Assembly: GCF_036959255.1 (NCBI RefSeq)
Contig: NZ_JAWMTI010000001.1
Span: 434,001-498,000, forward strand
Reading direction: 5' to 3'
DNA: 64,000 nucleotides
From: Olivibacter sp036959255
GTDB lineage: Bacteria > Bacteroidota > Bacteroidia > Sphingobacteriales > Sphingobacteriaceae
Every line of letters starts with the position of its first letter. Positions within the stretch are counted from its first letter, which is position 1. Shown here piece after piece: positions 7,553-17,054 of the stretch. A program made the position numbers and the translations under genes. The notes under the pieces were generated by a model, which was not told the DNA's origin, did not search any database, and saw nothing but the letters and a program-made list of their open reading frames with translations.

Positions 7553-9937
7553 ATGATAAAAAATTATCTGAAAATGCTATTGCGCGATTTTCTGAAGAGT
7601 AAGGCCTACTCGCTGATAAACATCTCCGGTTTATCGATAGGAATGGCTGCCGTGATACTCATTATGCTTTGGGTACAAAATGAATTGAGTATGGAACGTT
7701 TCCATGAGAAGGAGGATCGCATCTATGTAATGTACAATCGAGATATAAACCCTGATGGTAACCGGTGGGCTTGGAATAACACACCAAAAATACTTGCACC
7801 GACGTTGAAAACGGATTACCCCGAGATAGAAGATGCAACGCGCTTCACCAACATTAACTTCCTTCTAACGGTAGGTGAAAAAAAACTAAATGTGCAGGGA
7901 GCGTTCACCGATAGTAGTTTCTTTAATATATTCACTTTTCCACTGTTACATGGCAATGCACGGAAAGCTTTGTCTGATGGACACAGTATTGTTCTGACGG
8001 AGAAATTTGCCAAAACACTATTTGGAAACGAGAATGCTATGGGCAAGATTATTAGAATAGATAGTAGTCATAATGCAACGGTAACTGGTATTATGAAGGA
8101 TCTACCCAATAACACCCTGCTTGAATTCGATTACCTATTGCCTTGGGATTATTTGGATCAGCTCGGTGAAAATGACACCTATTGGGGCAATAATTCGACA
8201 AGAACCTATGCACTGTTGAAAACCGGAGCAAGTAGGCAGGTCTTTGACGACAAAGTAAGAACAATCACTATAGATCATACCAAAGGATCTGAAGATGCTT
8301 CTACAACAGAGGTGTTTACACAGTCTTTAAGTCGCTACTATTTATATGGGAAATCGGAAAATGCCAAGTTAGTCGCAGGAAATATGGTGACGGTAAGGTT
8401 ATTTATTGTCCTTGCTATATTCATATTACTGATTGCCTGTATTAATTTCATGAATATGAGTACAGCGCGCAGTGAGCGACGTGCGAAGGAAGTGGGTATT
8501 CGAAAGGTTGCGGGTGTAAGAAAAGAAATGCTGATCTTACAGTTCTTAATTGAAAGTACTTTACTGAGTATTTTTTCGTTTTTAATCGCAATACTCATGG
8601 TACAATTGAGCCTCGGCCCCTTCAATCAATTGGTCAATAAAACACTATTTATTCCGTATGGTAATCTACTTTTTTGGTTGTGTGCCCTCGGCTTTATACT
8701 GCTCACCGGCATCATGGCAGGAAGTTATCCGGCATTTTACTTATCTTCATTTAGGCCGGTAAGTGTTTTAAAAGGCACTTTTAAGAAAACAAATGCGCTG
8801 GTAACGCCACGGAAGATACTTGTTACCATACAGTTTACTATTGCTATTGTTCTTATTATTGCGACGATTATTGTTTATCACCAAGTTCAATATGGATTGA
8901 AACGTGATACAGGTTATGCAAAAGATAATGTCGTATTTATCTTTACGGAAGGTAATATTGGAAAACACTATACAGCCATTAAAAATGAACTACTAAATAA
9001 ACAATTAGCGACGTCCGTCACGTTATCAGCGAACCCCATTACGCAGCGGTGGAGTGATAGTTGGGGGTTCTATTGGGACGGCAGCACGAAAACAGATGAA
9101 AAAATTGACTTTTTGCGTTTGGGTTCGGATGCAGATTTTGCCAAAACCTTTAACATAAACATCACTCAAGGTCGCGATATTGATGTATACCAATACCCAA
9201 CTGATAGCATGGCTATCGTTTTAAATGAAACAGCGGTAAAAGCAATGCGGTTAACCAACCCAATTGGAACACAAATACATCAACGAGGGGGCGACTTGGT
9301 ATTTCATGTCGTTGGTGTTGTTAAAGATTTTATTATCGAATCTCCTTTTCAGCAAAACATGAGTCCTTTGATGGTATTTGGCCCCAAAGGTTATTCACGA
9401 AACATTGTTCATATCAAGCTAAATCCCATCAATACAACAACACATAATTTGGCGGGAATGGAAAAAATATTGAAAGCCTACAATCCCCAATATCCATTCC
9501 GCTATATTTTTGCAGATGAGGACTATGCACAGAAATTTCAAAATGCAGAACGGACAGGTAAACTAGCGGGTTTATTTGCCTGCCTGACCATTCTGATCTC
9601 TTGTTTGGGTTTATTCGGCCTGTCAGCTTATATGTCTGAAAGTCGCACAAAAGAAATTGGTATTCGAAAAGTTTTAGGGGCTTCCGTATGGAGTGTAACA
9701 CAACTCTTATCGTTAGACTTTCTAAAGCTGGTAATAATTTCTTTTGTCATTGCTTCACCCATCGCTTGGTTTGCGATGGATTCATGGCTTGAAAGCTATT
9801 CGTATCGTATCGGCATTGAGTGGTGGGTATTTGTTTTAACCGGTGTACTTGCAATCACAATTGCTTTACTAACAGTAAGTTCCCAAGCCATTAAAGCAGC
9901 CGTCGCTAATCCGATAAAGTCCCTTCGGGAGGAGTAA
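7553..9937 (+). CDS. ABC transporter permease of the MacB/FtsX type
   Basis: A 794-residue inner-membrane protein with the duplicated MacB layout common in Bacteroidota: a membrane helix near residues 21-43, a large periplasmic MacB-core domain (about 45-280), three helices at about 285-405, a second start (PRKILVTIQFTIAIVLIIATIIVYHQVQY, about 424-452), a second periplasmic domain, and three last helices. ERRAKEVGIRKVAG (after the first helix set) and ESRTKEIGIRKVLGAS (second) are the conserved FtsX cytoplasmic loops. Family members use a separate ATPase to drive efflux or lipoprotein/antimicrobial-peptide handling. No ATPase gene is adjacent, so the partner is elsewhere. Function beyond the family is not readable. 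Confidence 0.9.
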   Translation: MIKNYLKMLLRDFLKSKAYSLINISGLSIGMAAVILIMLWVQNELSMERFHEKEDRIYVMYNRDINPDGNRWAWNNTPKILAPTLKTDYPEIEDATRFTNINFLLTVGEKKLNVQGAFTDSSFFNIFTFPLLHGNARKALSDGHSIVLTEKFAKTLFGNENAMGKIIRIDSSHNATVTGIMKDLPNNTLLEFDYLLPWDYLDQLGENDTYWGNNSTRTYALLKTGASRQVFDDKVRTITIDHTKGSEDASTTEVFTQSLSRYYLYGKSENAKLVAGNMVTVRLFIVLAIFILLIACINFMNMSTARSERRAKEVGIRKVAGVRKEMLILQFLIESTLLSIFSFLIAILMVQLSLGPFNQLVNKTLFIPYGNLLFWLCALGFILLTGIMAGSYPAFYLSSFRPVSVLKGTFKKTNALVTPRKILVTIQFTIAIVLIIATIIVYHQVQYGLKRDTGYAKDNVVFIFTEGNIGKHYTAIKNELLNKQLATSVTLSANPITQRWSDSWGFYWDGSTKTDEKIDFLRLGSDADFAKTFNINITQGRDIDVYQYPTDSMAIVLNETAVKAMRLTNPIGTQIHQRGGDLVFHVVGVVKDFIIESPFQQNMSPLMVFGPKGYSRNIVHIKLNPINTTTHNLAGMEKILKAYNPQYPFRYIFADEDYAQKFQNAERTGKLAGLFACLTILISCLGLFGLSAYMSESRTKEIGIRKVLGASVWSVTQLLSLDFLKLVIISFVIASPIAWFAMDSWLESYSYRIGIEWWVFVLTGVLAITIALLTVSSQAIKAAVANPIKSLREE

Positions 9938-9978
9938 AAAAGTACAACTATCAAACATTTGGATTACTGAATATTTAA

Positions 9979-10009
9979 AACATGATGTTCCAAAATGGAA
10001 CATCATGTT
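9979..10009. terminator. Strong terminator between convergent permease and sulfatase genes
   Basis: A 14-bp perfect stem (AACATGATGTTCCA and its complement) with a 3-base loop. On the minus strand it is followed by TTAAATATT, so it mainly suits the sulfatase transcript and may also act on the plus strand. Confidence 0.7.
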
Positions 10010-10035
10010 GAATAAGCACGGTAAGCAAACATCTC

Positions 10036-11451
10036 CTACTCCCACGGAAAGATTGGGCTATCCAAATGTGCTTGCTGCATGAAAGTTGCTATTTCTTTCA
10101 CGACCTCAGGATGGCGAGCAGCTAAATCATCCTTTTCTTCTTTATCCACCGTTAAGTCATACAATTCAATGGGTGCGCGCTCGTTTTCTTTTACATTTAA
10201 CCTTACGCCTTTCCATTTGCCATAACGTACCGCCTGTTTACTGCCCTGTTCGTGAAACTCCCAATACAGGTATTGATGTTTCTTCTGTCCCCCCCTGCCT
10301 AACAGCGTATTTACGAATGATATACCATCGATTGATTCGGAGGTCTTCGCTCCTGCCAGTTCCGCAAATGTTGGAAAGATATCCCAAAAGGTACCAGTAA
10401 ATTCACTTTCTTCGCCCGCCCGGATTGCCTTTGGCCATTTGGCTACAAATGGCACCCGTATCCCACCTTCATATAGGTCCCGTTTTATCCCGCGAAATCC
10501 TCCTGAGCTTTGAAAGAAAACGGGATCGGCTCCTCCTTCTTTATGTGGACCATTATCACTGGTAAAAATGATGAGGGTATTTTCGTCTAGTCCTAATTGA
10601 CGTAGTTTCTCCTCAATCTGTCCGACATATAAATCCAGACGCGCAACCATTGCTGCAAATGTGGCATGCGGATATTGCTGAGAAGCATAACCGCCGGATT
10701 TTGCGCCTTGCCCGTAATCAAAACCTTTGAAAGGCTTTTCCTCAAATTTTCCTTTATAGTATTGAAAGATGCTGTCATCAGGCACCAACAGTTCCGCATG
10801 CGGTAATATATATGGTAAAAAAAGAAAAAAGGGTTGATCCTTATGAGTTTCGATAAAACCAAGGGCTTGCGTTTGTATTAAATCAGGTGCATATTGCTTG
10901 TTATACTCCAAATTACCATTTTCTTTCAACACCACTTTCTCCCCGTTGTCCCATAAATGGGTAGGATAATAACGATGTGCTAGGGATTGACAGTTATAGC
11001 CGTAAAAACGATCAAAGCCCTGCTTGTTCGGATCTCCCTCGGAACCTACCGGCCCCAAGCCCCACTTCCCAAAGGCGCCGGTTTGATAACCCGCCTGTTT
11101 TAACACCTCAGCGAGTGTCTCCACTGAATCGGGAATGGGATACTGTCCTTCTGGTTCCACACCTAGATTACCACGGATAAAGGTGTGGCCCGTATGTTGC
11201 CCACTCATCAGCGATGATCTAGAAGGAGCACACACGGCGGTTCCCGCATAAAATTGATTGAAGCGCATACCCTCTCTCGCCAGACGATCTAAATGGGGGG
11301 TATTAATTAGTTTCTGGCCGTTGAAGCCCACATCGCCATAACCAAGATCATCGGCTAGGATGAAAATGATGTTCGGTTTCTTCTCTTGGGCTACGGTATC
11401 AAATGCCAAAAAAAGTATCAGTAAAAATGGTAATAAAAAAAATTTCCTCAT
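10036..11451 (-). CDS. Type I sulfatase (PUL 1)
   Basis: A 471-residue exported sulfatase with a signal peptide (1-21). ILADDLGYGD gives the metal-binding Asp pair (34, 35). The formylglycine motif is C74-A-P-S-R78 within VCAPSRSSLMSG, so activation by a sulfatase-maturing enzyme is needed. TSDNGPHKEGG supplies further metal and substrate ligands, and the C-terminal half is complete. It removes sulfate esters from a glycan, probably in the periplasm. It lies 50 bp after the SusD gene of the same strand and should be the last gene of a SusC-SusD-sulfatase operon. The terminator at 9979-10009 follows. Confidence 0.92.
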   Translation of the reverse strand: MRKFFLLPFLLILFLAFDTVAQEKKPNIIFILADDLGYGDVGFNGQKLINTPHLDRLAREGMRFNQFYAGTAVCAPSRSSLMSGQHTGHTFIRGNLGVEPEGQYPIPDSVETLAEVLKQAGYQTGAFGKWGLGPVGSEGDPNKQGFDRFYGYNCQSLAHRYYPTHLWDNGEKVVLKENGNLEYNKQYAPDLIQTQALGFIETHKDQPFFLFLPYILPHAELLVPDDSIFQYYKGKFEEKPFKGFDYGQGAKSGGYASQQYPHATFAAMVARLDLYVGQIEEKLRQLGLDENTLIIFTSDNGPHKEGGADPVFFQSSGGFRGIKRDLYEGGIRVPFVAKWPKAIRAGEESEFTGTFWDIFPTFAELAGAKTSESIDGISFVNTLLGRGGQKKHQYLYWEFHEQGSKQAVRYGKWKGVRLNVKENERAPIELYDLTVDKEEKDDLAARHPEVVKEIATFMQQAHLDSPIFPWE

Positions 11452-11501
11452 TCGTTAATCATTATTTAGTTATATAATATATTTGGTTACCATAGTGCCC
11501 C

Positions 11502-13007
11502 CTAATTGCCATACCCGGGATTCTGCACTAATGCGGTATTCTCTTGGATGGCGATCGCGGGAATTGGCCAAAGCCCATCTCGTTGTGCATCAAACCGCCT
11601 TGTATCGATACGTTGCCCCTTATCGTTGTAAATATCGCCATTAAGTACGTCATGTGCAATCCCCCATCGTCTTACATCGTAATAATAGAGTCCCTCGCCA
11701 GCTAACTCGATGCGCCGCTCATGTCTTATCTCTTTTCGCAATTCATCCTGTGACAGGTTAGTAGGCACAGGTGGCATCCCCACACGATTTCTTACCTGCT
11801 GTAGTGCATCATAAGCAGAGGGATCGGGACCAAAAGCCTCATTATGAGCTTCCGCATACATCAATAGAACATCTGCATAACGAAGTAAAATATAATTTAA
11901 TTCAGATTGGCCATCTGGGATTGTAGCTGCAGGTATGTCATCCTTGAACACCGTATATTTCTTCTGTCCATAACCTGTTCGTGGATATTGCCCTTCCGTC
12001 ACAACGGCCCCTTTAAACAAGCTTCCTTTTACAATTACGGTAGCCTGCAACCGAGGATCTCGGTTTTCGTAGGGTTTAGCAGGATTGTAAATTGTTGATT
12101 GATCGATACTTTTTCCTTCTTTATCGTAATAAGCATTTACCAAATCAGGTAATGGTCCAACATTATTGTATTGATCCAAATTAATATCGAATCCATGTGT
12201 AAATTCAGGAAACTTAAACTGCACATCGAAAATCACCTCTTCATTTCCTTCGTTTTCTAAATAAAACAACCCACGATAGTCTGGAAACAATCGATAGTTG
12301 TTCGCATCAATTATTTCCTTGGCGGTTTCTGCTGCTTCTTGCCACCGATTCGCATAGAGCAACACACGGGTTTTGAATGCCTTTGCCGCACCGTTAGTGG
12401 CTCTGCCTTTTTCGTTGGCTCCGTAGCTGGTCGGTAAATCAGGGATCGCATCATTAAGGTCCTGCAGAAGTTGGGTATAGATTTCATCGGCCGTATTTCG
12501 AGGTAAATTGGACTGAGTAGCATCATTGGTTGCCTCCAAAATAAGCGGTGCACCGCCGAATAGATTCCATAATGGAAAGTAAAATACCGCCCTCAAAAAT
12601 TTTGCCTCTGCGATATAACGCTTCCGTCTACTTTCATCCATATCGACTTTATCAATATTGGCCAATAGGTTGTTAGCACGTCCAATTCCTTGATAAGCAC
12701 CTTGCCACACCGTATAAAATAGCGTTGTATTCGCGTTGTGCTGCCCTTGGGCCACTAAATTATAATCACCTTGATAGCGATAGGTATTGGGAGAAAGATT
12801 CTCAAAATAAAGAGGCGTTGTACCTCCGTATAAACCAGTATGCAATAAGGAAGCATATACACCATTAAGGCTGGCCACAATGCGTTCTTCCGTTTCCCAA
12901 TAATTATCATCGGTATAACGATCAGTAGGCTCAACATCGAGAAAAGAAGAACAACTACCGAACAAAAGCAAGTTGCCTAGTAGCAGATATTTGCAAAGTA
13001 ATTTCAT
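11502..13007 (-). CDS. SusD/RagB-family glycan-binding lipoprotein (PUL 1)
   Basis: A 501-residue outer-membrane lipoprotein. The N-terminus LLLGNLLLFGSCSSFLDVEP contains the lipobox Cys, followed by the standard SusD opening FLDVEPTDRYTDDNYW. The TPR-like region (about 80-200: AEAKFLRAVFYFPLWNLFGG) and the C-terminal block (ILLRYADVLLMYAEAHNEA, then LRKEIRHERRIELAGEGLYYYDVRRWG) are typical. SusD proteins cap the SusC channel and hand over oligomers. The gene follows SusC by 33 bp and precedes the sulfatase. Ligand unknown. Confidence 0.93.
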   Translation of the reverse strand: MKLLCKYLLLGNLLLFGSCSSFLDVEPTDRYTDDNYWETEERIVASLNGVYASLLHTGLYGGTTPLYFENLSPNTYRYQGDYNLVAQGQHNANTTLFYTVWQGAYQGIGRANNLLANIDKVDMDESRRKRYIAEAKFLRAVFYFPLWNLFGGAPLILEATNDATQSNLPRNTADEIYTQLLQDLNDAIPDLPTSYGANEKGRATNGAAKAFKTRVLLYANRWQEAAETAKEIIDANNYRLFPDYRGLFYLENEGNEEVIFDVQFKFPEFTHGFDINLDQYNNVGPLPDLVNAYYDKEGKSIDQSTIYNPAKPYENRDPRLQATVIVKGSLFKGAVVTEGQYPRTGYGQKKYTVFKDDIPAATIPDGQSELNYILLRYADVLLMYAEAHNEAFGPDPSAYDALQQVRNRVGMPPVPTNLSQDELRKEIRHERRIELAGEGLYYYDVRRWGIAHDVLNGDIYNDKGQRIDTRRFDAQRDGLWPIPAIAIQENTALVQNPGYGN

Positions 13008-13040
13008 TTTTATATAATTTTATTTATTGCCCGAACAACA

Positions 13041-16000
13041 TTAAAGCGTTAAATTAATTCCTGCTGTTATGGATTTATAGTTCGGATAGTCGATCATATT
13101 TGCCCGCGTTAAATTACGCTCGGGATCACCTAATTTGAAATTTGTGAAGGTTAAGTAATTTTGTGCGTTCACAAAAACTTTAAATCGTCGAATATGGAGG
13201 TGTTCTAGCCAAGCGTTTGGAAGGCTATAGGCAAGTTGAATATTTTTTAATCGTAAATAACTGGCATCTTTTATCCAGAAATCAGAGGTTAGAAAATTCT
13301 GTGGATATCCAGAAGATGTTGTAAGAATAGGCAATCGAGCCCCTGGGTTTTCGGGTGTCCATGAATCTGTTAACCATTCTGTTGTCACTCCTGCTCCATT
13401 TCTATAAGGGAAGGCCAAGTTACCATTGGCATAAGTATCTACATCAGCTACTCCCTGAAAAAACAAGTCAAGATCAACGTTTTTATAAGATCCGCTTAAT
13501 GTAAATCCGTAAGTATATTTAGGGACACTACTTCCAATAACTATTCGGTCGTTATTATCGACAATACCATCTCCGTTTTGATCGACATAACGGATATCGC
13601 CTGGTCTCGTATTGGCAGCCTGAAACGCATGTTGTTCAATTTCTGCTTCATTCTGAAAGATTCCGGCAGATTGCAAACCGTAAAAGGCACTTATTGGATC
13701 CCCTTCTCGAATAATAGTAGCCCCATCGTAATATACATTACCCTTTACATCTAACACCTTATTTTTTAGATAAGCCAAATTACCGCTTAATCGATAGCGG
13801 AAATCACCAATAATATTCTGGTAAGCTAAAGATAGCTCGATTCCTTTGTTCGATACTTTTCCGATATTTCGGAACGGACCGGTTAGATTACCAACCTGTG
13901 CCGGTACATTGACCTGCCTTAAAATTTCGCTGGTAGTTTTGTCAAACACATCAAGCTGAAGAGCCAGCTTTCCTTGTAAAACATCAAAATCAAGCCCAAT
14001 GTTCGTCATCGTTGTCGTTTCCCAAGAAATGGAGGGATCAGCGATTTGGACGATGGCCGTGCCAGGAACCACATTATTGTTAAAACTGTAATTATTACCT
14101 AAACTAATGGCATTAACATAGCTATATAGGGGGATGTTCTGATTTCCCAATTGCCCCCAAGATGCTCTTAATTTGAAATTATCAATCCAGGTAGCCTCTG
14201 ATAAAAAGGGTTCTTTATTCAGCCGCCAGGCACCGGAGAATGAGGGAAACAATCCCCATCGCTTGTCTTTAGCAAATCGGGACGAACCGTCATACCGCAC
14301 ATTGGCCTCAAAAATATACTTATCGCGAAAACTGTAATTTATACGACCAAAGTATGATTGTAGCCGCGATTGCGACGACTTACCGCCTACCGCCGGTGCG
14401 GTGCTGCCAGCGTCGAGTTCATTCAGTTCATTGCCCAGATAACCCTGATTATATGCATCAAAATTACCATCATCGAATCGTTCAATACTGAATCCAGCTA
14501 ATGCATTAACGGAATGGTCACCGATTTGGCGTACAAAATTCACCGTATGAAAGTTTGTTAGGGCTACGCTGTCTCTGGCGATCTCTTGCACACCTCGCGC
14601 TGGTATATTTCCCATTGGTGTCACCGCACCCGTCTTGGGGTTAGTTAAGGAGATTTGTGGATATGCATATTTTTCCTTGCCAAAGAAGATATTAGCGGCC
14701 GCGGTGATTTTATAAGTAAGACCTAATGGGAGCTTAAACTCCGCAAATACATTGGCCAAGGTGCGATAGCGATGATTTCTTCGAAAGCCTTCGTAGGATA
14801 GTGCTAATGGATTTCGGAAAAAATTATGCCCAGGTACACGTACCCACTGATCAGCATAACTGCCATCTTGCGCATAGGGCGCCTGCATAGGCAAGCCTCT
14901 GTACAGAAGTCCCATAATACCTCCTTCACCATTTCCTTCATCAGCCGTATAGGCGCTCTCTCTGTCATTCCAAAAAGTTCCCATAACGTTGGCACCAATT
15001 TTTAACCAAGAACTCAGGTCGGACTGTACATTACTATTTAAGGTGTATTTTTTAGCATCTGTAGCAAGTAATACACCCTCTTGGTTCAAATAACCAAAAG
15101 ATAGCGAAAAACTTGTTTTTTCTCCACCACCCGACAATCGCAAGTTATGCTCCTGAATAGGTGCATTTCGGTACATAACATCAAACCAATTGGTATTAGG
15201 ATAAATAAAGGGGTCTGTACCACCACGATACTCATCTAAAAGCTGTTGCTCGTACTCTGCGGGTTTCCCTTCGTTAGCCAACGCCCTGTTTTTACCTTCC
15301 ATATACTGCACAGCGTTCGACACGACATTCGGCTTAAAAGTTGCGCGCTGAGAGCCTGCATAAACGTTGTAGTCTACTTGAAATTGGCCTTTTTGCCCGG
15401 TTTTTGTTTTCACAAGAATGACGCCATTCGCTGCACGGTTACCATAGATTGCAGCCGAAGCGGCATCCTTCAAAATGGAGACACTTTCAATATCATTTGG
15501 GTTCACTTCACTTAGAGGATATTCAATGCCATCCACTAGCACCAGCGGATTGTTATTGTTTAACGTACCTACACCCCGTATGCGAATGGTGTTGCCTTCT
15601 GCTCCCGGGCGTCCTTTATTTTGATTAACGTAAACCCCATTTGCTCCCTGCAGGGCTTGCGTGGCGTTGGTAATAGGCCTGTTTGAAAGAAATTTTGAAT
15701 CGACTGTAGCAACTGCTCCCGTGAGTGTACTTTTCTTTTGAGTGCCATATCCAACAACTACTACACCTTCTAGTTCATTTAAATTGGGTTCCAGTTGAAT
15801 TGCAATCTCGCTCTCGTTCACAATAAGCGTGCGCGTTTTGTAGCCTACATAGCTGACTATTACTGTGTACGGAAATCGCTGGCCTGTCACGAAATTAAAT
15901 CGCCCATTACCATCAGAAGTAGCTCGATGCGTAGTACCTTCCAACGTGAGTGTAGCACCAGCGATGGCTTCACCTGTCTGCGCATCTTGCACATTTCCTT

Positions 16001-16118
16001 TTAAGGTTGAATTAATGAGTGGTTTCGTTTGCTGCGCATAAAGGCCATAGTAGGTACTGGCGAGTAGCAGCAAAAAGGGAATAAGGCTTTTCGGCCCTGT
16101 CCTGATGAGTAAAATCAT
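13041..16118 (-). CDS. SusC/RagA TonB-dependent outer-membrane transporter (PUL 1)
   Basis: A 1025-residue SusC-type receptor without the STN domain found in the two other SusC proteins here. After the signal peptide comes a carboxypeptidase-like domain (about 38-115, LKGNVQDAQTGEAIAGATLTL), the TonB-box region (GVVVVGYGTQKKSTLTGAVA), the plug (DIESVSILKDAASAAIYGNRAANGVILV is the SusC signature) and the 22-strand barrel to the C-terminus. No sigma/FecR pair lies next to it, in keeping with the missing STN. It imports oligosaccharides using TonB energy. A good promoter is found 77-105 bp upstream and a small hairpin sits in the leader. Confidence 0.94.
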   Translation of the reverse strand: MILLIRTGPKSLIPFLLLLASTYYGLYAQQTKPLINSTLKGNVQDAQTGEAIAGATLTLEGTTHRATSDGNGRFNFVTGQRFPYTVIVSYVGYKTRTLIVNESEIAIQLEPNLNELEGVVVVGYGTQKKSTLTGAVATVDSKFLSNRPITNATQALQGANGVYVNQNKGRPGAEGNTIRIRGVGTLNNNNPLVLVDGIEYPLSEVNPNDIESVSILKDAASAAIYGNRAANGVILVKTKTGQKGQFQVDYNVYAGSQRATFKPNVVSNAVQYMEGKNRALANEGKPAEYEQQLLDEYRGGTDPFIYPNTNWFDVMYRNAPIQEHNLRLSGGGEKTSFSLSFGYLNQEGVLLATDAKKYTLNSNVQSDLSSWLKIGANVMGTFWNDRESAYTADEGNGEGGIMGLLYRGLPMQAPYAQDGSYADQWVRVPGHNFFRNPLALSYEGFRRNHRYRTLANVFAEFKLPLGLTYKITAAANIFFGKEKYAYPQISLTNPKTGAVTPMGNIPARGVQEIARDSVALTNFHTVNFVRQIGDHSVNALAGFSIERFDDGNFDAYNQGYLGNELNELDAGSTAPAVGGKSSQSRLQSYFGRINYSFRDKYIFEANVRYDGSSRFAKDKRWGLFPSFSGAWRLNKEPFLSEATWIDNFKLRASWGQLGNQNIPLYSYVNAISLGNNYSFNNNVVPGTAIVQIADPSISWETTTMTNIGLDFDVLQGKLALQLDVFDKTTSEILRQVNVPAQVGNLTGPFRNIGKVSNKGIELSLAYQNIIGDFRYRLSGNLAYLKNKVLDVKGNVYYDGATIIREGDPISAFYGLQSAGIFQNEAEIEQHAFQAANTRPGDIRYVDQNGDGIVDNNDRIVIGSSVPKYTYGFTLSGSYKNVDLDLFFQGVADVDTYANGNLAFPYRNGAGVTTEWLTDSWTPENPGARLPILTTSSGYPQNFLTSDFWIKDASYLRLKNIQLAYSLPNAWLEHLHIRRFKVFVNAQNYLTFTNFKLGDPERNLTRANMIDYPNYKSITAGINLTL

Positions 16119-16152
16119 TTTTCGATATGGTTAAGTTCTTAGTAAAATAAAT

Positions 16153-16168
16153 GCAGGTTTTTTCCTGC
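16153..16168 (-). other. Leader hairpin of the PUL 1 SusC gene
   Basis: GCAGG and CCTGC pair around a T6/A6 loop, extendable by an A-T and a G-T pair. It lies in the predicted 5' leader about 35-50 bases before the start codon and could be a regulatory RNA target. Confidence 0.35.
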
Positions 16169-16194
16169 GTCAGACCGTCCGAAGAAAGTTGCAG

Positions 16195-16224
16195 CAAAAT
16201 TAGAATAAAATATATAATACACAA
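16195..16224 (-). promoter_or_regulatory. Promoter of the PUL 1 operon
   Basis: On the minus strand TTG (16224-16222), 19 bp spacer, then TAATTTTG (16202-16195): both elements match the Bacteroidota consensus. The predicted leader is about 70 bases. Confidence 0.6.
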
Positions 16225-16353
16225 ACTATATAGTTTTAGTAGTTTATTCTTTAATACACAGCCACAACGCCCTAAACAATGATCAACAATCTATGGCCTT
16301 ATTTTAAATGCGATGTAATAATGCATATGTCGGCTTAACAAACAAAATAACAT

Positions 16354-16384
16354 TTGTGAAAAAAATGCAATTTATATAAGTTTG
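16354..16384 (+). promoter_or_regulatory. Promoter of the DinB-family gene
   Basis: TTG at 16354-16356, 20 bp spacer, TAAGTTTG at 16377-16384: a full match to the Bacteroidota promoter. The start codon follows 16 bp later. Confidence 0.65.
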
Positions 16385-16399
16385 TGAAAACAACCGATT

Positions 16400-16903
16400 A
16401 TGATACTACAATCCCTTATTGCCGAGTTTGAGCACGAAGTAAACAATACCCGAAAACTATTACAAGCTGTGCCTGAAAGAGATATTAATTACAAACCTTC
16501 CACCGTTTCGTGGACTATGGGCGAGCTGGCACAACATATTGCTACCATATACCACTGGTACGCAGGTACACTTACCCAAGACGTATATGATTTAGCGGCC
16601 GATCATCTTGAGCGTGGAGAAGCGGTTGATATCAAAGCGACACTTGAATTTTTTGAAAAGAATGTTGAAATGGCACGAGCAGCGCTACAGTCTATAAGCG
16701 AGGAAAGTTTGCAAGAGCAATGGACGATGAAGGTGGGCGATCGTACCGTGCTTGGTCCAATGCCACGCGGCATTGTTGCACGAGGTTTCCTTTTTAATCA
16801 TATCTACCATCACAGAGGCGAGTTGATCGTTTATCTTCGTGCAACAGGTAATAAAGTACCTGGTTTGTATGGACCAACCTACGAAGAAATGGCAGGTCGT
16901 TGA
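16400..16903 (+). CDS. DinB-family protein
   Basis: A 167-residue four-helix protein of the DinB superfamily, full length. Metal-ligand histidines of the family are visible: His in ELAQHIATIYHWY (about residue 46) and the pair in FNHIYHHRGELIVYLR (about 134-139). Such proteins often act as thiol- or metal-dependent transferases in stress responses, but many remain uncharacterised. It stands alone behind its own promoter, divergent from the PUL 1 SusC gene. Confidence 0.85.
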   Translation: MILQSLIAEFEHEVNNTRKLLQAVPERDINYKPSTVSWTMGELAQHIATIYHWYAGTLTQDVYDLAADHLERGEAVDIKATLEFFEKNVEMARAALQSISEESLQEQWTMKVGDRTVLGPMPRGIVARGFLFNHIYHHRGELIVYLRATGNKVPGLYGPTYEEMAGR

Positions 16904-17054
16904 TAGACATCAAGGTAATGCAACCTACGTCAGTATTTATTGACAGTAGAACAAAAGAAGTTATCTCTTGTAAGGTAGCTTCTTTTTTGCATACTCGTGC
17001 GTGTGTCAAAATACCTATTTTATTTTTTAGCCGGAAATCCCTTATATTTCCTAC